Positions 40,541 to 50,984 of a stretch of 64,000 bases of DNA are shown piece by piece. The translations under genes were made by a program, and so were the position numbers. Positions within the stretch are counted from its first letter, which is position 1, and every line of letters begins with the position of its first letter. This DNA is from Bradyrhizobium sp. Rc3b (GTDB taxonomy: Bacteria; Pseudomonadota; Alphaproteobacteria; Rhizobiales; Xanthobacteraceae), in contig NZ_FOUS01000002.1 of assembly GCF_900114915.1 (NCBI RefSeq), positions 434,001-498,000 on the forward strand. The letters are read 5' to 3'. Under the pieces are notes generated by a model that was not told the origin of the DNA, made no database searches, and worked only from the letters and a program-made list of their open reading frames with translations.

Positions 40541-41074
40541 ATGACTGAAGCCGACCAACTCGAACTGTTTTCGCCCGCGCAGCGGCGCGAGCGCGTGGTG
40601 GACTGGCAGGTGCCGGCGCCGGTCGCGAAAGTCGCGATGGGCCTGTCGGGCATGGACGCCATGCTGGGCATTCGCGACGGCCGGCTGCCGCCGCCGCCTT
40701 TTGCAAAACTGATCGGCTTCAATGTGGGGGTGGTCGAGCCGGGTCGGATCGTCATGGAACTGGAGCCGCGCGAGGATCTCGAAAACACCATCGGACTGAT
40801 TCACGGCGCGACCGCAGCTGCGCTGCTCGATACCGCGATGGGATGCGCGATCTCGACCCGGTTGGAAGCCGGGCAGAGTTCCGTGACGCTCGACCTGAAA
40901 ATGACCTTCCTGCGTCCGCTCTCGGTTCGCTCGGGCCTGATCTCGGCCGAAGGCAGGGTGATCAAGCTGGGGCGGCAGACCAGCTACACCGAAGGCTTCG
41001 TCCGGGACGGCAAGGGCGCCCTTGCGGTGCACGCAACTGCAACGTTTTCCATGATCGGAAGCAACTTAACATGA
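40541..41074 (+). CDS. PaaI-type hotdog-fold thioesterase
   Basis: 177 residues. The hotdog core begins near residue 55 (FAKLIGFNVGVVEPGRIVME) and has the typical NTIGLIHGATAAALLDTAMG helix with the conserved Gly/Asp, then LKMTFLRPL. It would release free acid from an acyl- or aryl-CoA. An N-terminal extension of 45 residues is longer than in PaaI. AAGGGATCCC lies before the ATG. The TetR gene follows after 64 bases on the same strand. Confidence 0.85.
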   Translation: MTEADQLELFSPAQRRERVVDWQVPAPVAKVAMGLSGMDAMLGIRDGRLPPPPFAKLIGFNVGVVEPGRIVMELEPREDLENTIGLIHGATAAALLDTAMGCAISTRLEAGQSSVTLDLKMTFLRPLSVRSGLISAEGRVIKLGRQTSYTEGFVRDGKGALAVHATATFSMIGSNLT

Positions 41075-41138
41075 ATTAATGCACCCTTTTCGTCATTTGC
41101 GTGTTATGAGATGACCATCGACATTCAATGAGAACCGC

Positions 41139-41756
41139 ATGCGCTACTCCCGGGAACACAAGCAGGAAACCCACGACCGCATCGTGAGGAAGGCCTCCGT
41201 GCGGCTGCGCGAAAAGGGCGCCCATGGCATCGGCGTCGCCGACCTCATGAAGGAGGCAGGCCTGACCCATGGCGGCTTCTACGCGCATTTCGATTCCCGC
41301 GAGGCGCTGGTGATCGAGGCGTTCGGTTATGCGATGGACCGCTCGATGGAGCACTGGCGCAAGATCACCGACGAGGTTTCGCCGGACAAGCGGCTGGCGA
41401 TAATCGCGGAGGCCTACCTGTCGGCGCTGCATCGCGACAATCCCGGCCATGGCTGCTCGATTCCCGCTCTCGGTGCCGAGATCGCCCGCGAGAGCCCGAA
41501 GGCGCGAAAGGCATTTGCCGGCAAGCTCGACGAGATGATCGAGCAGCTGGCGGACAACATTCCGAACATGCCGCGCAAGGCCGCACGCAAGCAGGCGGTC
41601 GCGACGCTGGCGACGATGGCCGGCACCATGCTGCTGGCCCGCATTGCCGGGTCGAGCGAGCTGTCCGACGAGGTGTTGAAGGTGGGCCGGGACAGTGCGC
41701 TGGAGGGCACGAAGCGCGAGCCGAAGGCGGCGGCGATGAAGAAGGTGAAGACCTAG
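41139..41756 (+). CDS. TetR/AcrR-family transcriptional regulator
   Basis: 205 residues. The helix-turn-helix lies within residues 8-55 (GVADLMKEAGLTHGGFYAHF), the C-terminal domain has the GCSIPALGAEIARE segment of the TetR_C_ group that senses acyl or aromatic ligands. It probably controls the surrounding beta-oxidation genes (thiolase, hydratase, thioesterase). A repeat of the GTAGGG family follows 10 bases after its stop. Confidence 0.9.
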   Translation: MRYSREHKQETHDRIVRKASVRLREKGAHGIGVADLMKEAGLTHGGFYAHFDSREALVIEAFGYAMDRSMEHWRKITDEVSPDKRLAIIAEAYLSALHRDNPGHGCSIPALGAEIARESPKARKAFAGKLDEMIEQLADNIPNMPRKAARKQAVATLATMAGTMLLARIAGSSELSDEVLKVGRDSALEGTKREPKAAAMKKVKT

Positions 41757-41766
41757 GCGAGGTGCC

Positions 41767-41856
41767 GTAGGGTGGGCAAAGCGAAGCGTGCCCACGACTT
41801 CGTCGCTATCGAAGAGAGATGGTGGGCACGGCGCTTTGCGCCTTTGCCCACCCTAC
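41767..41856. repeat. palindromic repeat, GTAGGGTGGGC family, copy 2
   Basis: Arms GTAGGGTGGGCAAAGCGAAG and TTTGCCCACCCTAC, with CGTGCCCACGACTTCG facing GAAGAGAGATGGTGGGCACG inside. It separates the convergent TetR and LysR genes and probably helps terminate both. Confidence 0.85.
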
Positions 41857-41866
41857 GGGACCGTCG

Positions 41867-42775
41867 CTACCGCCCCGCAAACAGCGCCCGTTCGCGCTCG
41901 ACGATCTCGCCGATGTAGTCCGCCACCGCTCTGATCCGCGCCAGATCCTTGCTGTCGGCGTGCATCAGCATCCAGAACGTCCGCGTGATCGAGATCTCCT
42001 CGGGCAGCACCGGCACGAGTTGCGGATAATCGCTCGCCATGAAGTGCGGCAGCACTGCGATGCCGAAGCCCGAGAGCGTGGCGTTGAGCTGCGCAATCAG
42101 ATTGGCGCTGCGGAAGCGCGCGGAGATCCGTGGCGACACCTGCGGCAGATAATCGAGTTCCGGCGTGAACAAGAGCTCTTCGATGTAGCCGACGAAGCGG
42201 TGCTGCGGCAGATCCTGCCGAGAGGTGATCGCGGGGAAGCGGTCGAGATAGCCAGGTGCGGCGTAGAGGCCGAGGCGGTAGTCGAGCAGCTTGCGGCCGA
42301 CGATGCGGCCTTCCTTCGGCATGGTCAGGCTGATGGCGATGTCGGCCTCGCGCTTGGAGAGACTGAACAGCCGCGCGGTGGCCACAAGTTGCAGATCGAG
42401 ATCGGGATACCGGTCGGCGAAGGGGGCCAGCCGCGGTGCCAGGAAGGCCGTGCCGAACCCGTCGGGCGCGCCGATCCGCACCGTCCCCGTCAGACGCGCC
42501 ACCGAGCCGCCGACCTGCTCCTGGTTGGCGACGATGGTCGATTCCATGGCTTCCGCGCTGTCGGCGACGCGCTGGCCGGCCTCGGTGAGGAGGTAGCCGG
42601 TCTTGCGCCGGTCGAACAGCTTGGCCGACAGGTGCTTTTCCAGCCGGTCGACGCGGCGGATCACCGTGGCATGGTCCACTCCGAGCTGTTTTGCCGCAGC
42701 CGACACCGAGCCGCCCCGCACGATGGCCAGCACGAAGCGAAAGTCGTCCCAATCGATAGCGCCTTGATCCAGCAT
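41867..42775 (-). CDS. LysR-family transcriptional regulator
   Basis: About 302 residues. The winged helix (FRFVLAIVRGGSVSAAAKQL then GVDHATVIRRVDRLEKHL) is followed by a substrate-binding domain with GYLDRFPAITS and a C-terminal GFGIAVLPHFMAS stretch. It is divergent from the methylmalonate-semialdehyde dehydrogenase gene with about 100 bases between, so it is a natural candidate regulator of the valine operon. The start at 42775 is a guess; the ATG at 42796 would add seven residues and neither has a strong ribosome site. Confidence 0.85.
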   Translation of the reverse strand: MLDQGAIDWDDFRFVLAIVRGGSVSAAAKQLGVDHATVIRRVDRLEKHLSAKLFDRRKTGYLLTEAGQRVADSAEAMESTIVANQEQVGGSVARLTGTVRIGAPDGFGTAFLAPRLAPFADRYPDLDLQLVATARLFSLSKREADIAISLTMPKEGRIVGRKLLDYRLGLYAAPGYLDRFPAITSRQDLPQHRFVGYIEELLFTPELDYLPQVSPRISARFRSANLIAQLNATLSGFGIAVLPHFMASDYPQLVPVLPEEISITRTFWMLMHADSKDLARIRAVADYIGEIVERERALFAGR

Positions 42776-42877
42776 TTTCGCACATCTATGGTGCATTATC
42801 TCAGACTTGAATCCTATAAAATGCAGGTCGATAGGATTTGTCAAAGCGTTCAAGCTCGGCCTCAAGGAGATCATTCC

Positions 42878-44374
<1,497 letters not shown>

Positions 44375-44396
44375 TCCCCTTGAGAGCGAGGCTCAT

Positions 44397-45542
44397 ATGC
44401 AGTTCGCTCTGAACGAGGATCAGATCGCGGTTCGCGACATGGCGTTGGCGTTTGCGGCGGAGAAGATCGCGCCGCACGCGCTGCGCTGGGACGAGGAGAA
44501 GCATTTCCCCGTCGACGTGATGCGCGAGGCCGCGACGCTTGGCATGGGCGGCATCTACATCCGCGAGGATGTCGGCGGATCCGCGATGACGCGGTTCGAC
44601 GCGGCGCTGATCTTCGAGGCGCTGGCGACGGGCTGTCCGACCACTTCGGCCTTCATCTCCATCCACAACATGGCGAGCTGGATGATCGATGCCTTCGGCA
44701 GCGACACCCAGCGCCACACATGGCTGCCAAAACTCTGCACCATGGAGCTGATCGCCAGCTACTGCCTGACCGAGCCGGGCGCGGGCTCGGATGCCGCGGC
44801 GCTGCGTACGCGCGCCGTGCGCGATGGCGATCACTACGTGCTCAACGGCCAGAAGCAGTTCATCTCCGGCGCCGGCGGCACCGATCTGCTGGTCGCGATG
44901 GTGCGCACCGGCGGCGATGGCCCGGGCGGCATCTCGACCCTCGTCATCGACGGCAAGACGCCGGGCGTCTCCTTCGGCGCCAATGAGCGCAAGATGGGCT
45001 GGAACGCGCAGCCGACCCGCGCCGTGATGTTCGAGAACGCCCGCGTGCCGGTGGCCAATCGCCTCGGCGAGGAAGGCATCGGCTTCAAGATCGCGATGGC
45101 GGGCCTCGATGGCGGCCGCCTCAACATCACCGCGTGCTCGTTGGGTGGTGCGCAGACCGCGCTCGACAAGGCGCGGGCCTACATGAAGGAGCGCAAGGCG
45201 TTCGGAAAGCGTCTCGACGAATTCCAGGCGCTGCAGTTTCGCCTCGCCGACATGGCGATCGAACTGGAAGCCGCGCGTACCTTCCTGTGGCGCGCCGCTG
45301 CGGCGCTGGACCGCAAGGACCCTGATGCCACCATGCTGTGTGCGATGGCAAAACGCTTCGGCACCGACGTCGGCTTCGAGGTCGCCAACCATGCGCTGCA
45401 GCTTCACGGTGGCTACGGGTACCTCAGCGAATACGGCATCGAGAAGATCGTGCGCGATTTGCGTGTGCATCAGATCCTCGAAGGCACCAATGAAATCATG
45501 CGGCTCATCGTGGCGCGCAAACTGATCGAGGGCGCGCGATGA
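44397..45542 (+). CDS. isobutyryl-CoA dehydrogenase (acyl-CoA dehydrogenase)
   Basis: 381 residues, intact acyl-CoA dehydrogenase. Substrate/FAD segments YCLTEPGAGSDAAAL and FISGAGGTD, the C-terminal LHGGYGYLSEYGIEKIVRDL and the catalytic Glu362 in ILEGTNEIMR are present. Context assigns isobutyryl-CoA as substrate (to methacrylyl-CoA), with electrons to ETF. The gene is 22 bases after mmsA and overlaps the next gene by four bases. Confidence 0.9.
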   Translation: MQFALNEDQIAVRDMALAFAAEKIAPHALRWDEEKHFPVDVMREAATLGMGGIYIREDVGGSAMTRFDAALIFEALATGCPTTSAFISIHNMASWMIDAFGSDTQRHTWLPKLCTMELIASYCLTEPGAGSDAAALRTRAVRDGDHYVLNGQKQFISGAGGTDLLVAMVRTGGDGPGGISTLVIDGKTPGVSFGANERKMGWNAQPTRAVMFENARVPVANRLGEEGIGFKIAMAGLDGGRLNITACSLGGAQTALDKARAYMKERKAFGKRLDEFQALQFRLADMAIELEAARTFLWRAAAALDRKDPDATMLCAMAKRFGTDVGFEVANHALQLHGGYGYLSEYGIEKIVRDLRVHQILEGTNEIMRLIVARKLIEGAR

Positions 45543-46606
45543 GTTCAGTGGAAGAGGGCGATCTCGTTGCCCGCGTCGAGGGCGCGGCCGGCGTGATCAG
45601 GCTCAATCGTCCGAAGGCCATCAACGCCGTCACGCTGGAGATGTTTCGCGACATCGACAAGGCGCTCGACCGCTTCGAGGCCGATCCGGCCGTCACGGTG
45701 ATCGTGCTGGAAGGCTCCGGCGAGCGCGGCCTCTGTGCCGGCGGCGACATCCGCACGCTCTGGGAGAGCTCGAAGGTCAACGGCGACCTCGGCAAGATAC
45801 TCTGGCGCGAGGAATACATCCTCAACGCCCGGATCAAGAAATTCCCAAAACCATATATCGCCTTCATGGACGGCATCGTGATGGGCGGCGGTGTCGGGCT
45901 CTCCGCCCATGCCAGCCATCGCATCGTCACCGATCGCACGAAGCTGGCGATGCCCGAGGTCGGGCTCGGCTTCTTCCCCGACGTCGGCGGCACCTATCTG
46001 TTGTCGCGTTCGCCGGGCGAGGTCGGCACTTACTTCGGCCTGACCGGCCAGACCATGAACGGGCCCGACGCGATCCACGCGAAATTCGCCGACGCCGTGG
46101 TGCCGGCGGCGAAATGGCCGGCGCTGCGCGAGACGCTGACCAGGCTCCGTCAGGGCGTGACCGCGGCTGAGGTGACCAAGCTCATCAACAGTTTTGCGAC
46201 CGGCGAGACTGCGGGCCCGGTCGCTGCAAAAGAGCCTGCTATCGACGCATTGTTCGGCTTCGACCGCATGGAAGACATCTTTGCTGCCCTGAAACGCGAC
46301 GGCTCCGAATTCGCGCTGGCGACGCTGAAGACGCTCAACGAGAAATCGCCGCGCGGCATGGTGGTGACGCTGAAACTGTTGCGACTGGCGCGCGAGGCGT
46401 CGAGCCTGGAGGAATGCCTGGTGCGGGAATACCGTGCCGCGCTGGAGGTGTTTCGCAGCGATGATTTTCGCGAGGGCGTGCGCGCGGCCGTGATCGACAA
46501 GGACCGCAACCCGATCTGGTCGCCGCCACGAATTGAGGATGTGACGCCGCAAATGCTTGCACCGTATCTCGCAGAGATCGGCGCCGACGAGCTGAAGTTC
46601 AACTAA
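45539..46606 (+). CDS. 3-hydroxyisobutyryl-CoA hydrolase (crotonase family)
   Basis: 355 residues, longer than plain hydratases and typical of HIBCH. Oxyanion segments GLCAGGDIRTLWE and DGIVMGGGVGLSAHASHRIV and the acidic pair in KLAMPEVGLGFFPDVGGTYL are all present. It hydrolyses 3-hydroxyisobutyryl-CoA to the free acid, keeping the reactive methacrylyl-CoA level low. The start overlaps the previous stop (ATGA). No separate methacrylyl-CoA hydratase is in this operon; the enoyl-CoA hydratase at 39617 is one possible source. Confidence 0.9.
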   Translation: MSSVEEGDLVARVEGAAGVIRLNRPKAINAVTLEMFRDIDKALDRFEADPAVTVIVLEGSGERGLCAGGDIRTLWESSKVNGDLGKILWREEYILNARIKKFPKPYIAFMDGIVMGGGVGLSAHASHRIVTDRTKLAMPEVGLGFFPDVGGTYLLSRSPGEVGTYFGLTGQTMNGPDAIHAKFADAVVPAAKWPALRETLTRLRQGVTAAEVTKLINSFATGETAGPVAAKEPAIDALFGFDRMEDIFAALKRDGSEFALATLKTLNEKSPRGMVVTLKLLRLAREASSLEECLVREYRAALEVFRSDDFREGVRAAVIDKDRNPIWSPPRIEDVTPQMLAPYLAEIGADELKFN

Positions 46607-46633
46607 TCAACGATTGAAGCGGAGGAAACGACA

Positions 46634-47521
46634 ATGGCCACGATCGCGTTCATCGGTCTCGGCAACATGGGCGGCCCTATGGCGGCCAACCTCGTGAAGG
46701 CCGGCCACAAGGTCGTCGCGTTCGACCTCGTCGAAGCCTCGCGCGCGCAGGCCAAAGCCGACGGCGCCAGCATCGCCGACAGCGCCGCGGGCGCGGTGAA
46801 GGGCGCCGACGTAGTCGTCACCATGCTGCCGGCCGGCAAGCATGTGCTCGGCGTCTGGAACGAGGTCCTTCCCGCGATGACCAAGGGCGCGCTGGTCATC
46901 GACAGCTCCACCATCGACGTCGAGAGTGCGCGGCAGGCGCATGCGCTCGCCGGCAAGCACGGTGTGCTCTCGGTGGATGCGCCGGTCTCCGGCGGCACCG
47001 GCGGCGCCAAGGGCGCGACGCTCACCTTCATGTGCGGCGGCGAGGAGAGCGCATTCGCCGCGGCAAAGCCCGTGCTGGAGAACATGGGCAAGAAGATCGT
47101 GCATTGCGGCGGCGCCGGCGCAGGGCAGGCGGCCAAGATCTGCAACAACATGATCCTCGGCATTTCCATGATCGCGGTGAGCGAAGCTTTCGCGCTCGGC
47201 GAGAAGCTCGGCCTCTCGCACCAGGCGCTGTTCGACGTCGCCTCGACTTCGTCGGGCCAGTGCTGGTCGCTGACGACCTATTGCCCGGTGCCGGGCCCGG
47301 TGCCGACCTCGCCGGCCAACAACGACTACAAGCCGGGATTCGCCTCGGCGCTGATGGTGAAGGATCTGACGCTGGCGCAGGACGCCGCGAAGGCGGCCGG
47401 CGCGGCGACGCCGCTCGGCAAGCATGCGCAGGAGATCTATCAGTCTTTCGACGCAGCCGGGCAGGGCGGGGTGGATTTTTCCGGAATTATCAAGCACGTT
47501 CGCAGCCTCGCTGGAAAATAG
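46634..47521 (+). CDS. mmsB: 3-hydroxyisobutyrate dehydrogenase
   Basis: 295 residues. The NAD-binding fold starts FIGLGNMGGPMAANLVKAGH, the substrate-binding motif is DAPVSGGTGGAKGATL and the catalytic Lys168 is in GQAAKICNN. It oxidises 3-hydroxyisobutyrate to methylmalonate semialdehyde, the substrate of mmsA at the start of the operon. GCGGAGGAAAC precedes the ATG. A GTAGCCCGG repeat follows ten bases after the stop, probably marking the operon end. Confidence 0.94.
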   Translation: MATIAFIGLGNMGGPMAANLVKAGHKVVAFDLVEASRAQAKADGASIADSAAGAVKGADVVVTMLPAGKHVLGVWNEVLPAMTKGALVIDSSTIDVESARQAHALAGKHGVLSVDAPVSGGTGGAKGATLTFMCGGEESAFAAAKPVLENMGKKIVHCGGAGAGQAAKICNNMILGISMIAVSEAFALGEKLGLSHQALFDVASTSSGQCWSLTTYCPVPGPVPTSPANNDYKPGFASALMVKDLTLAQDAAKAAGAATPLGKHAQEIYQSFDAAGQGGVDFSGIIKHVRSLAGK

Positions 47522-47530
47522 CGAGGCTTC

Positions 47531-47619
47531 GTAGCCCGGATGGAGCGAAGCGAAATCCGGGACAGCTGCTTCCAATGGCGTAGCCGGCCCCCGATTGCGC
47601 TTCGCTCCATCCGGGCTAC
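47531..47619. repeat. palindromic repeat, GTAGCCCGGATGGAGCG family
   Basis: Arms GTAGCCCGGATGGAGCGAAG and CTTCGCTCCATCCGGGCTAC are exact complements over 20 bases, with AATCCGGG/CCCCGATT inside. It sits between mmsB and the acyl-CoA synthetase gene. Confidence 0.88.
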
Positions 47620-47649
47620 GTTCGAAGATCAATTCGACGGGCCCGGAAC

Positions 47650-49365
47650 ATGACGACATTTCAGGACGCGCGCGCGTTTCTGCTCAAGCACCGCACGGAT
47701 TACGAGGCCGCGGTCAAGGGATTCCGCTGGCCGGATCCGGTTCCCTTCAACTGGGCGCTCGACTGGTTCGACGAGCTGGCAAAGGACGCCGAAGCCAAGG
47801 ACCGGCCCGCGCTCTGGATCGTCGATGCCGCGCAGGATCGCCAGACAAAACTGTCCTTTGCGGCGCTCTCGAAGCGCTCGAACCAGGTCGCGAATTTCCT
47901 CCGCGCGCAGGGCCTGAAGCGCGGCGATCATCTCCTGTTGCTGCTCGGCAATGTGGTTCCGCTGTGGGAGACGATGCTGGCGGCGATGAAGCTCGGCGTC
48001 GTCGTGATCCCCGCGACCACGCTACTCACCGCGGATGAGCTGCGTGATCGCCTCGATCGCGGCAAGGCGAGGGCGGTGGTGGCCGCCGAGGACCAGGTCG
48101 CGAAATTCGCAAGCCTTGGTGCCGAGAACATCGTTCGCATCGTGGTCGGCACGGCTCACGACGGATGGCTCTCCTATGATGAGGCCGCAAAGGCCCCGGA
48201 GAGTTTTACCGCCGATGGGCCGACTAATGCCGACGACCCGATGCTGCTCTATTTCACCTCGGGGACCACTGCAAAACCAAAACTTGTCCGGCACAGCCAG
48301 CGCAGCTATCCGGTCGGGCATCTGTCGACCATGTACTGGATCGGGCTGCAGCCCGGCGACGTCCATCTCAATATCTCATCGCCCGGCTGGGCCAAGCATG
48401 CCTGGAGCTGTTTCTTCGCGCCGTGGAACGCGGGCGCCACCGTGTTCGTGGTCAACCAGCCGCGCTTCGACGCCAAGAGCCTGCTTGCCACCATCGGCCG
48501 CTGCGGCGTCACCACGCTGTGCGCGCCGCCGACGGTGTGGCGGCTGTTCATCCAGGAGGACCTGGCGTCCTTCAAGGTGAGCTTGCGCGAGGTCTGCGGC
48601 GCCGGCGAGCCGCTCAACCCTGAAGTGATCGACCAGGTGCGGGCCGCCTGGGGGCTCACCATCCGTGACGGATACGGCCAGACCGAAACCACGGCGCTGG
48701 CCGGCAACTCGCCGGGCCAGAACATCAAGATCGGCTCGATGGGCCGGCCGCTGCCTGGCTATCGCGTGCAGATCAGCGATGCCGACGGCAACAAGGCGAA
48801 GGAAGGCGAGGTCACGCTGGTGCTCGGCGCCGAGCGGCCCGCCGGCCTGATGCAGGGTTATCAGAGCGACGACGGCAAGCTCGCCGGTGCCGAAGGCGAG
48901 CTCTATCGCAGCGGCGATGTCGTGTTCGAAGATGACGAGGGCTATCTTACCTTTGTCGGCCGCTCCGACGACGTGTTCAAGTCGTCGGACTACCGAATCA
49001 GCCCGTTCGAGCTGGAGAGCGTTCTGCTCGAGCACGAGCTGGTGGCCGAAGCCGCGGTGGTGCCGAGCCCGGACCCGATCCGGCTCGCGATCCCCAAGGC
49101 GTTCGTCCTGCTGACCTCGGGCGCGGAGCGGACGCCTGAGACCGCGCTGTCGATCTTCCAGCACCTGCACACGCGGCTCGCCCCGTTCAAGCGCATCCGT
49201 CGCCTCGAAATCGTCACCGAGCTGCCGAAGACGATCTCTGGCAAAATCCGCCGGGTGCAGCTACGCAGGCTGGAGCGGGACGATGATCGCAACGATCCGC
49301 TGCGCGGCCGGGAATTCCGTGAGGAGGATTTTCCGGAACTGCCGAAAACACGGAGTGAGACCTAA
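47650..49365 (+). CDS. acyl-CoA synthetase, medium-chain (ACSM)-like
   Basis: 571 residues. The AMP-binding P-loop is LLYFTSGTTAKPKLV (near residues 199-213), the A5 motif is RDGYGQTETT, the A7/A8 hinge reads YRSGDVVFEDDEGYLTFVGR and the C-terminal adenylation lysine is Lys532 in KTISGKIRR. It activates a free fatty or branched acid to its CoA thioester. The layout resembles ACSM-type enzymes. The MaoC gene starts at the base after its stop, so the two are coupled. Confidence 0.9.
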   Translation: MTTFQDARAFLLKHRTDYEAAVKGFRWPDPVPFNWALDWFDELAKDAEAKDRPALWIVDAAQDRQTKLSFAALSKRSNQVANFLRAQGLKRGDHLLLLLGNVVPLWETMLAAMKLGVVVIPATTLLTADELRDRLDRGKARAVVAAEDQVAKFASLGAENIVRIVVGTAHDGWLSYDEAAKAPESFTADGPTNADDPMLLYFTSGTTAKPKLVRHSQRSYPVGHLSTMYWIGLQPGDVHLNISSPGWAKHAWSCFFAPWNAGATVFVVNQPRFDAKSLLATIGRCGVTTLCAPPTVWRLFIQEDLASFKVSLREVCGAGEPLNPEVIDQVRAAWGLTIRDGYGQTETTALAGNSPGQNIKIGSMGRPLPGYRVQISDADGNKAKEGEVTLVLGAERPAGLMQGYQSDDGKLAGAEGELYRSGDVVFEDDEGYLTFVGRSDDVFKSSDYRISPFELESVLLEHELVAEAAVVPSPDPIRLAIPKAFVLLTSGAERTPETALSIFQHLHTRLAPFKRIRRLEIVTELPKTISGKIRRVQLRRLERDDDRNDPLRGREFREEDFPELPKTRSET

Positions 49366-49845
49366 GTGAACGAAGTCTGGAAGAAGCCGCCGATTTCCTT
49401 GGAAGCCTACCAGGCCATGGTCGGCAAGGAGATCGGCGTATCGTCGTGGCACCTGATCGATCAGCCGCGCATCGACACCTATGCCGACGTGATCGAGGAT
49501 CACCAGTTCATCCACGTCGATCCTGAACGCGCCAAGAAGGAGACCGCCTTCGGCACCACCATCGCGCACGGCTTCCTGACGATGTCGCTGCTGTCGATCA
49601 TGTCCTATGAGGTGATGCCCGTGATCGCGGGCACCACGATGGGCGTCAATTATGGCTTCGACAAGCTGCGCTTCATCTCGCCGGTGCGCTCGGGCAAGCG
49701 CGTTCGCGGCCGTTTCGTGCTGGCCGAAGCCAAGCTCCGTAAGGCCAATGAATTGCAGTCCCGCACCAATGTCACCGTGGAGATCGAGGGCGAGGACAAG
49801 CCGGCGCTGGTCGCGGAGTGGCTGGGTCTGATCTATTTCGCGTAG
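49366..49845 (+). CDS. MaoC-family (R)-specific enoyl-CoA hydratase-like protein
   Basis: 159 residues, single hotdog domain. The hydratase 2 motif is clear: YADVIEDHQFIHVDPERAKK then FGTTIAHGFLTMSLLS, with Asp and His of the dyad. It hydrates enoyl-CoA to (R)-3-hydroxyacyl-CoA. The start is GTG, directly after the TAA of the synthetase gene, with GGAGTGAG upstream. Together with the following SDR it could make up a second, (R)-specific oxidation route. Confidence 0.88.
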   Translation: MNEVWKKPPISLEAYQAMVGKEIGVSSWHLIDQPRIDTYADVIEDHQFIHVDPERAKKETAFGTTIAHGFLTMSLLSIMSYEVMPVIAGTTMGVNYGFDKLRFISPVRSGKRVRGRFVLAEAKLRKANELQSRTNVTVEIEGEDKPALVAEWLGLIYFA

Positions 49846-49909
49846 GCCGGGCCGGGCTTGACCCGGCCAGCCATCGCTGCTCAAAAAGGCAACCCAGAGC
49901 GGGGTTTTA

Positions 49910-50042
49910 CCCTCTCCCCTTGTGGGAGAGGGTGCCTCGCGGAACGCGAGGCGGGTGAGGGGTCTCTCTCCGCGAGCGCATCTGTCGAGAGAGACCCCTC
50001 ATCCGGCGCTGCGCGCCACCTTCTCCCACAAGGGGAGAAGGG
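49910..50042. repeat. palindromic repeat, CTCTCCCGCTTGCGGGAGAGG family, copy 2
   Basis: Arms CCCTCTCCCCTTGTGGGAGA and TTCTCCCACAAGGGGAGAAG, inner GGTGAGGGGTCTCTC and GAGAGACCCCTCATCC. It lies between the MaoC and SDR genes, 24 bases before the SDR start. Confidence 0.87.
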
Positions 50043-50066
50043 AAGAAGAAATAGAGACCTTCACTC

Positions 50067-50984
50067 ATGGCAATCAGGTTCGACGGACGCGTCGCCATCG
50101 TCACCGGCGCGGGCAATGGTCTCGGCAAGGCGCATGCGCTGGGATTGGCCAGCCGCGGCGCCAAGGTCGTGGTCAACGATTTCGGCGGCGCGCGTGACGG
50201 CACCGGTGGCTCGCTGTCGCCGGCCGAGACCGTGGTCGAGGAAATCCGCAAGGCCGGCGGCACCGCGATGGCGGATGGCGCCGACGTCTCCAATTTCGAG
50301 CAGGTCACCGCCATGGTCGAGCGCGCCACCAAGGAGTGGGGCAGCGTCGACCTCTTGTGCGCCAATGCGGGCATTTTGCGCGACAAGTCGTTCGGCAAGA
50401 TGGAAGCGGCCGACTTCCAAAAGGTGCTCGACGTGCATCTCGTCGGCACCTTCTATTGCTGCAAGGCGGCCTGGGCCGGCATGCGCGACCGCAACTATGG
50501 CCGCATCGTGCTGACGACGTCGTCCTCCGGCCTTTACGGTAATTTCGGCCAGGCCAATTACGGCGCGGCCAAGTCCGGCATGGTCGGCCTGATGAACGTG
50601 CTCGCCGAAGAAGGCCGCAAGTCCGACATCCGCGTCAACATCATCTCGCCGACGGCGGCGACCCGCATGACGGAAGAGCTGTTGCCGCCGCAGGCGCTGC
50701 AGCTGATGAAGCCGAACGCGATCACGCCCGCGGTCGAGTACATGCTCAGCGAGGACGCGCCGACCCGCACCATCATGGGCGCCGGCGCAGGATCGTTCGC
50801 CGTGATCAAGATCGTGGAGAGCGAGGGCATCAACCTGCCGGAATCCGAATGGACGCCGGACGCCGTCGCCGCGCATTTCGCCGAGATCAGCGACATGTCG
50901 AAAGCCAAGGCGCTGACCGGGGCGTTCGAGCAGACCCAGAAATACGTGGCGCAGGCGGCGGCACGGGCGGGGATCAAGCTCTGA
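50067..50984 (+). CDS. short-chain dehydrogenase (3-hydroxyacyl-CoA dehydrogenase-like)
   Basis: 305 residues. Cofactor motif TGAGNGLGKAHALGLA, then NAG in CANAGILRDKSF, Ser in TSSSGLYGNFGQ and catalytic Tyr165/Lys169 in YGAAK. The insert VVVNDFGGARDGTGGSLSPA and the LRDKSFGKM segment are shared with the (3R)-hydroxyacyl-CoA dehydrogenase domain of peroxisomal multifunctional enzyme 2. It would oxidise the product of the MaoC hydratase upstream. Its stop overlaps the presumed CTG start of the next gene. Confidence 0.9.
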   Translation: MAIRFDGRVAIVTGAGNGLGKAHALGLASRGAKVVVNDFGGARDGTGGSLSPAETVVEEIRKAGGTAMADGADVSNFEQVTAMVERATKEWGSVDLLCANAGILRDKSFGKMEAADFQKVLDVHLVGTFYCCKAAWAGMRDRNYGRIVLTTSSSGLYGNFGQANYGAAKSGMVGLMNVLAEEGRKSDIRVNIISPTAATRMTEELLPPQALQLMKPNAITPAVEYMLSEDAPTRTIMGAGAGSFAVIKIVESEGINLPESEWTPDAVAAHFAEISDMSKAKALTGAFEQTQKYVAQAAARAGIKL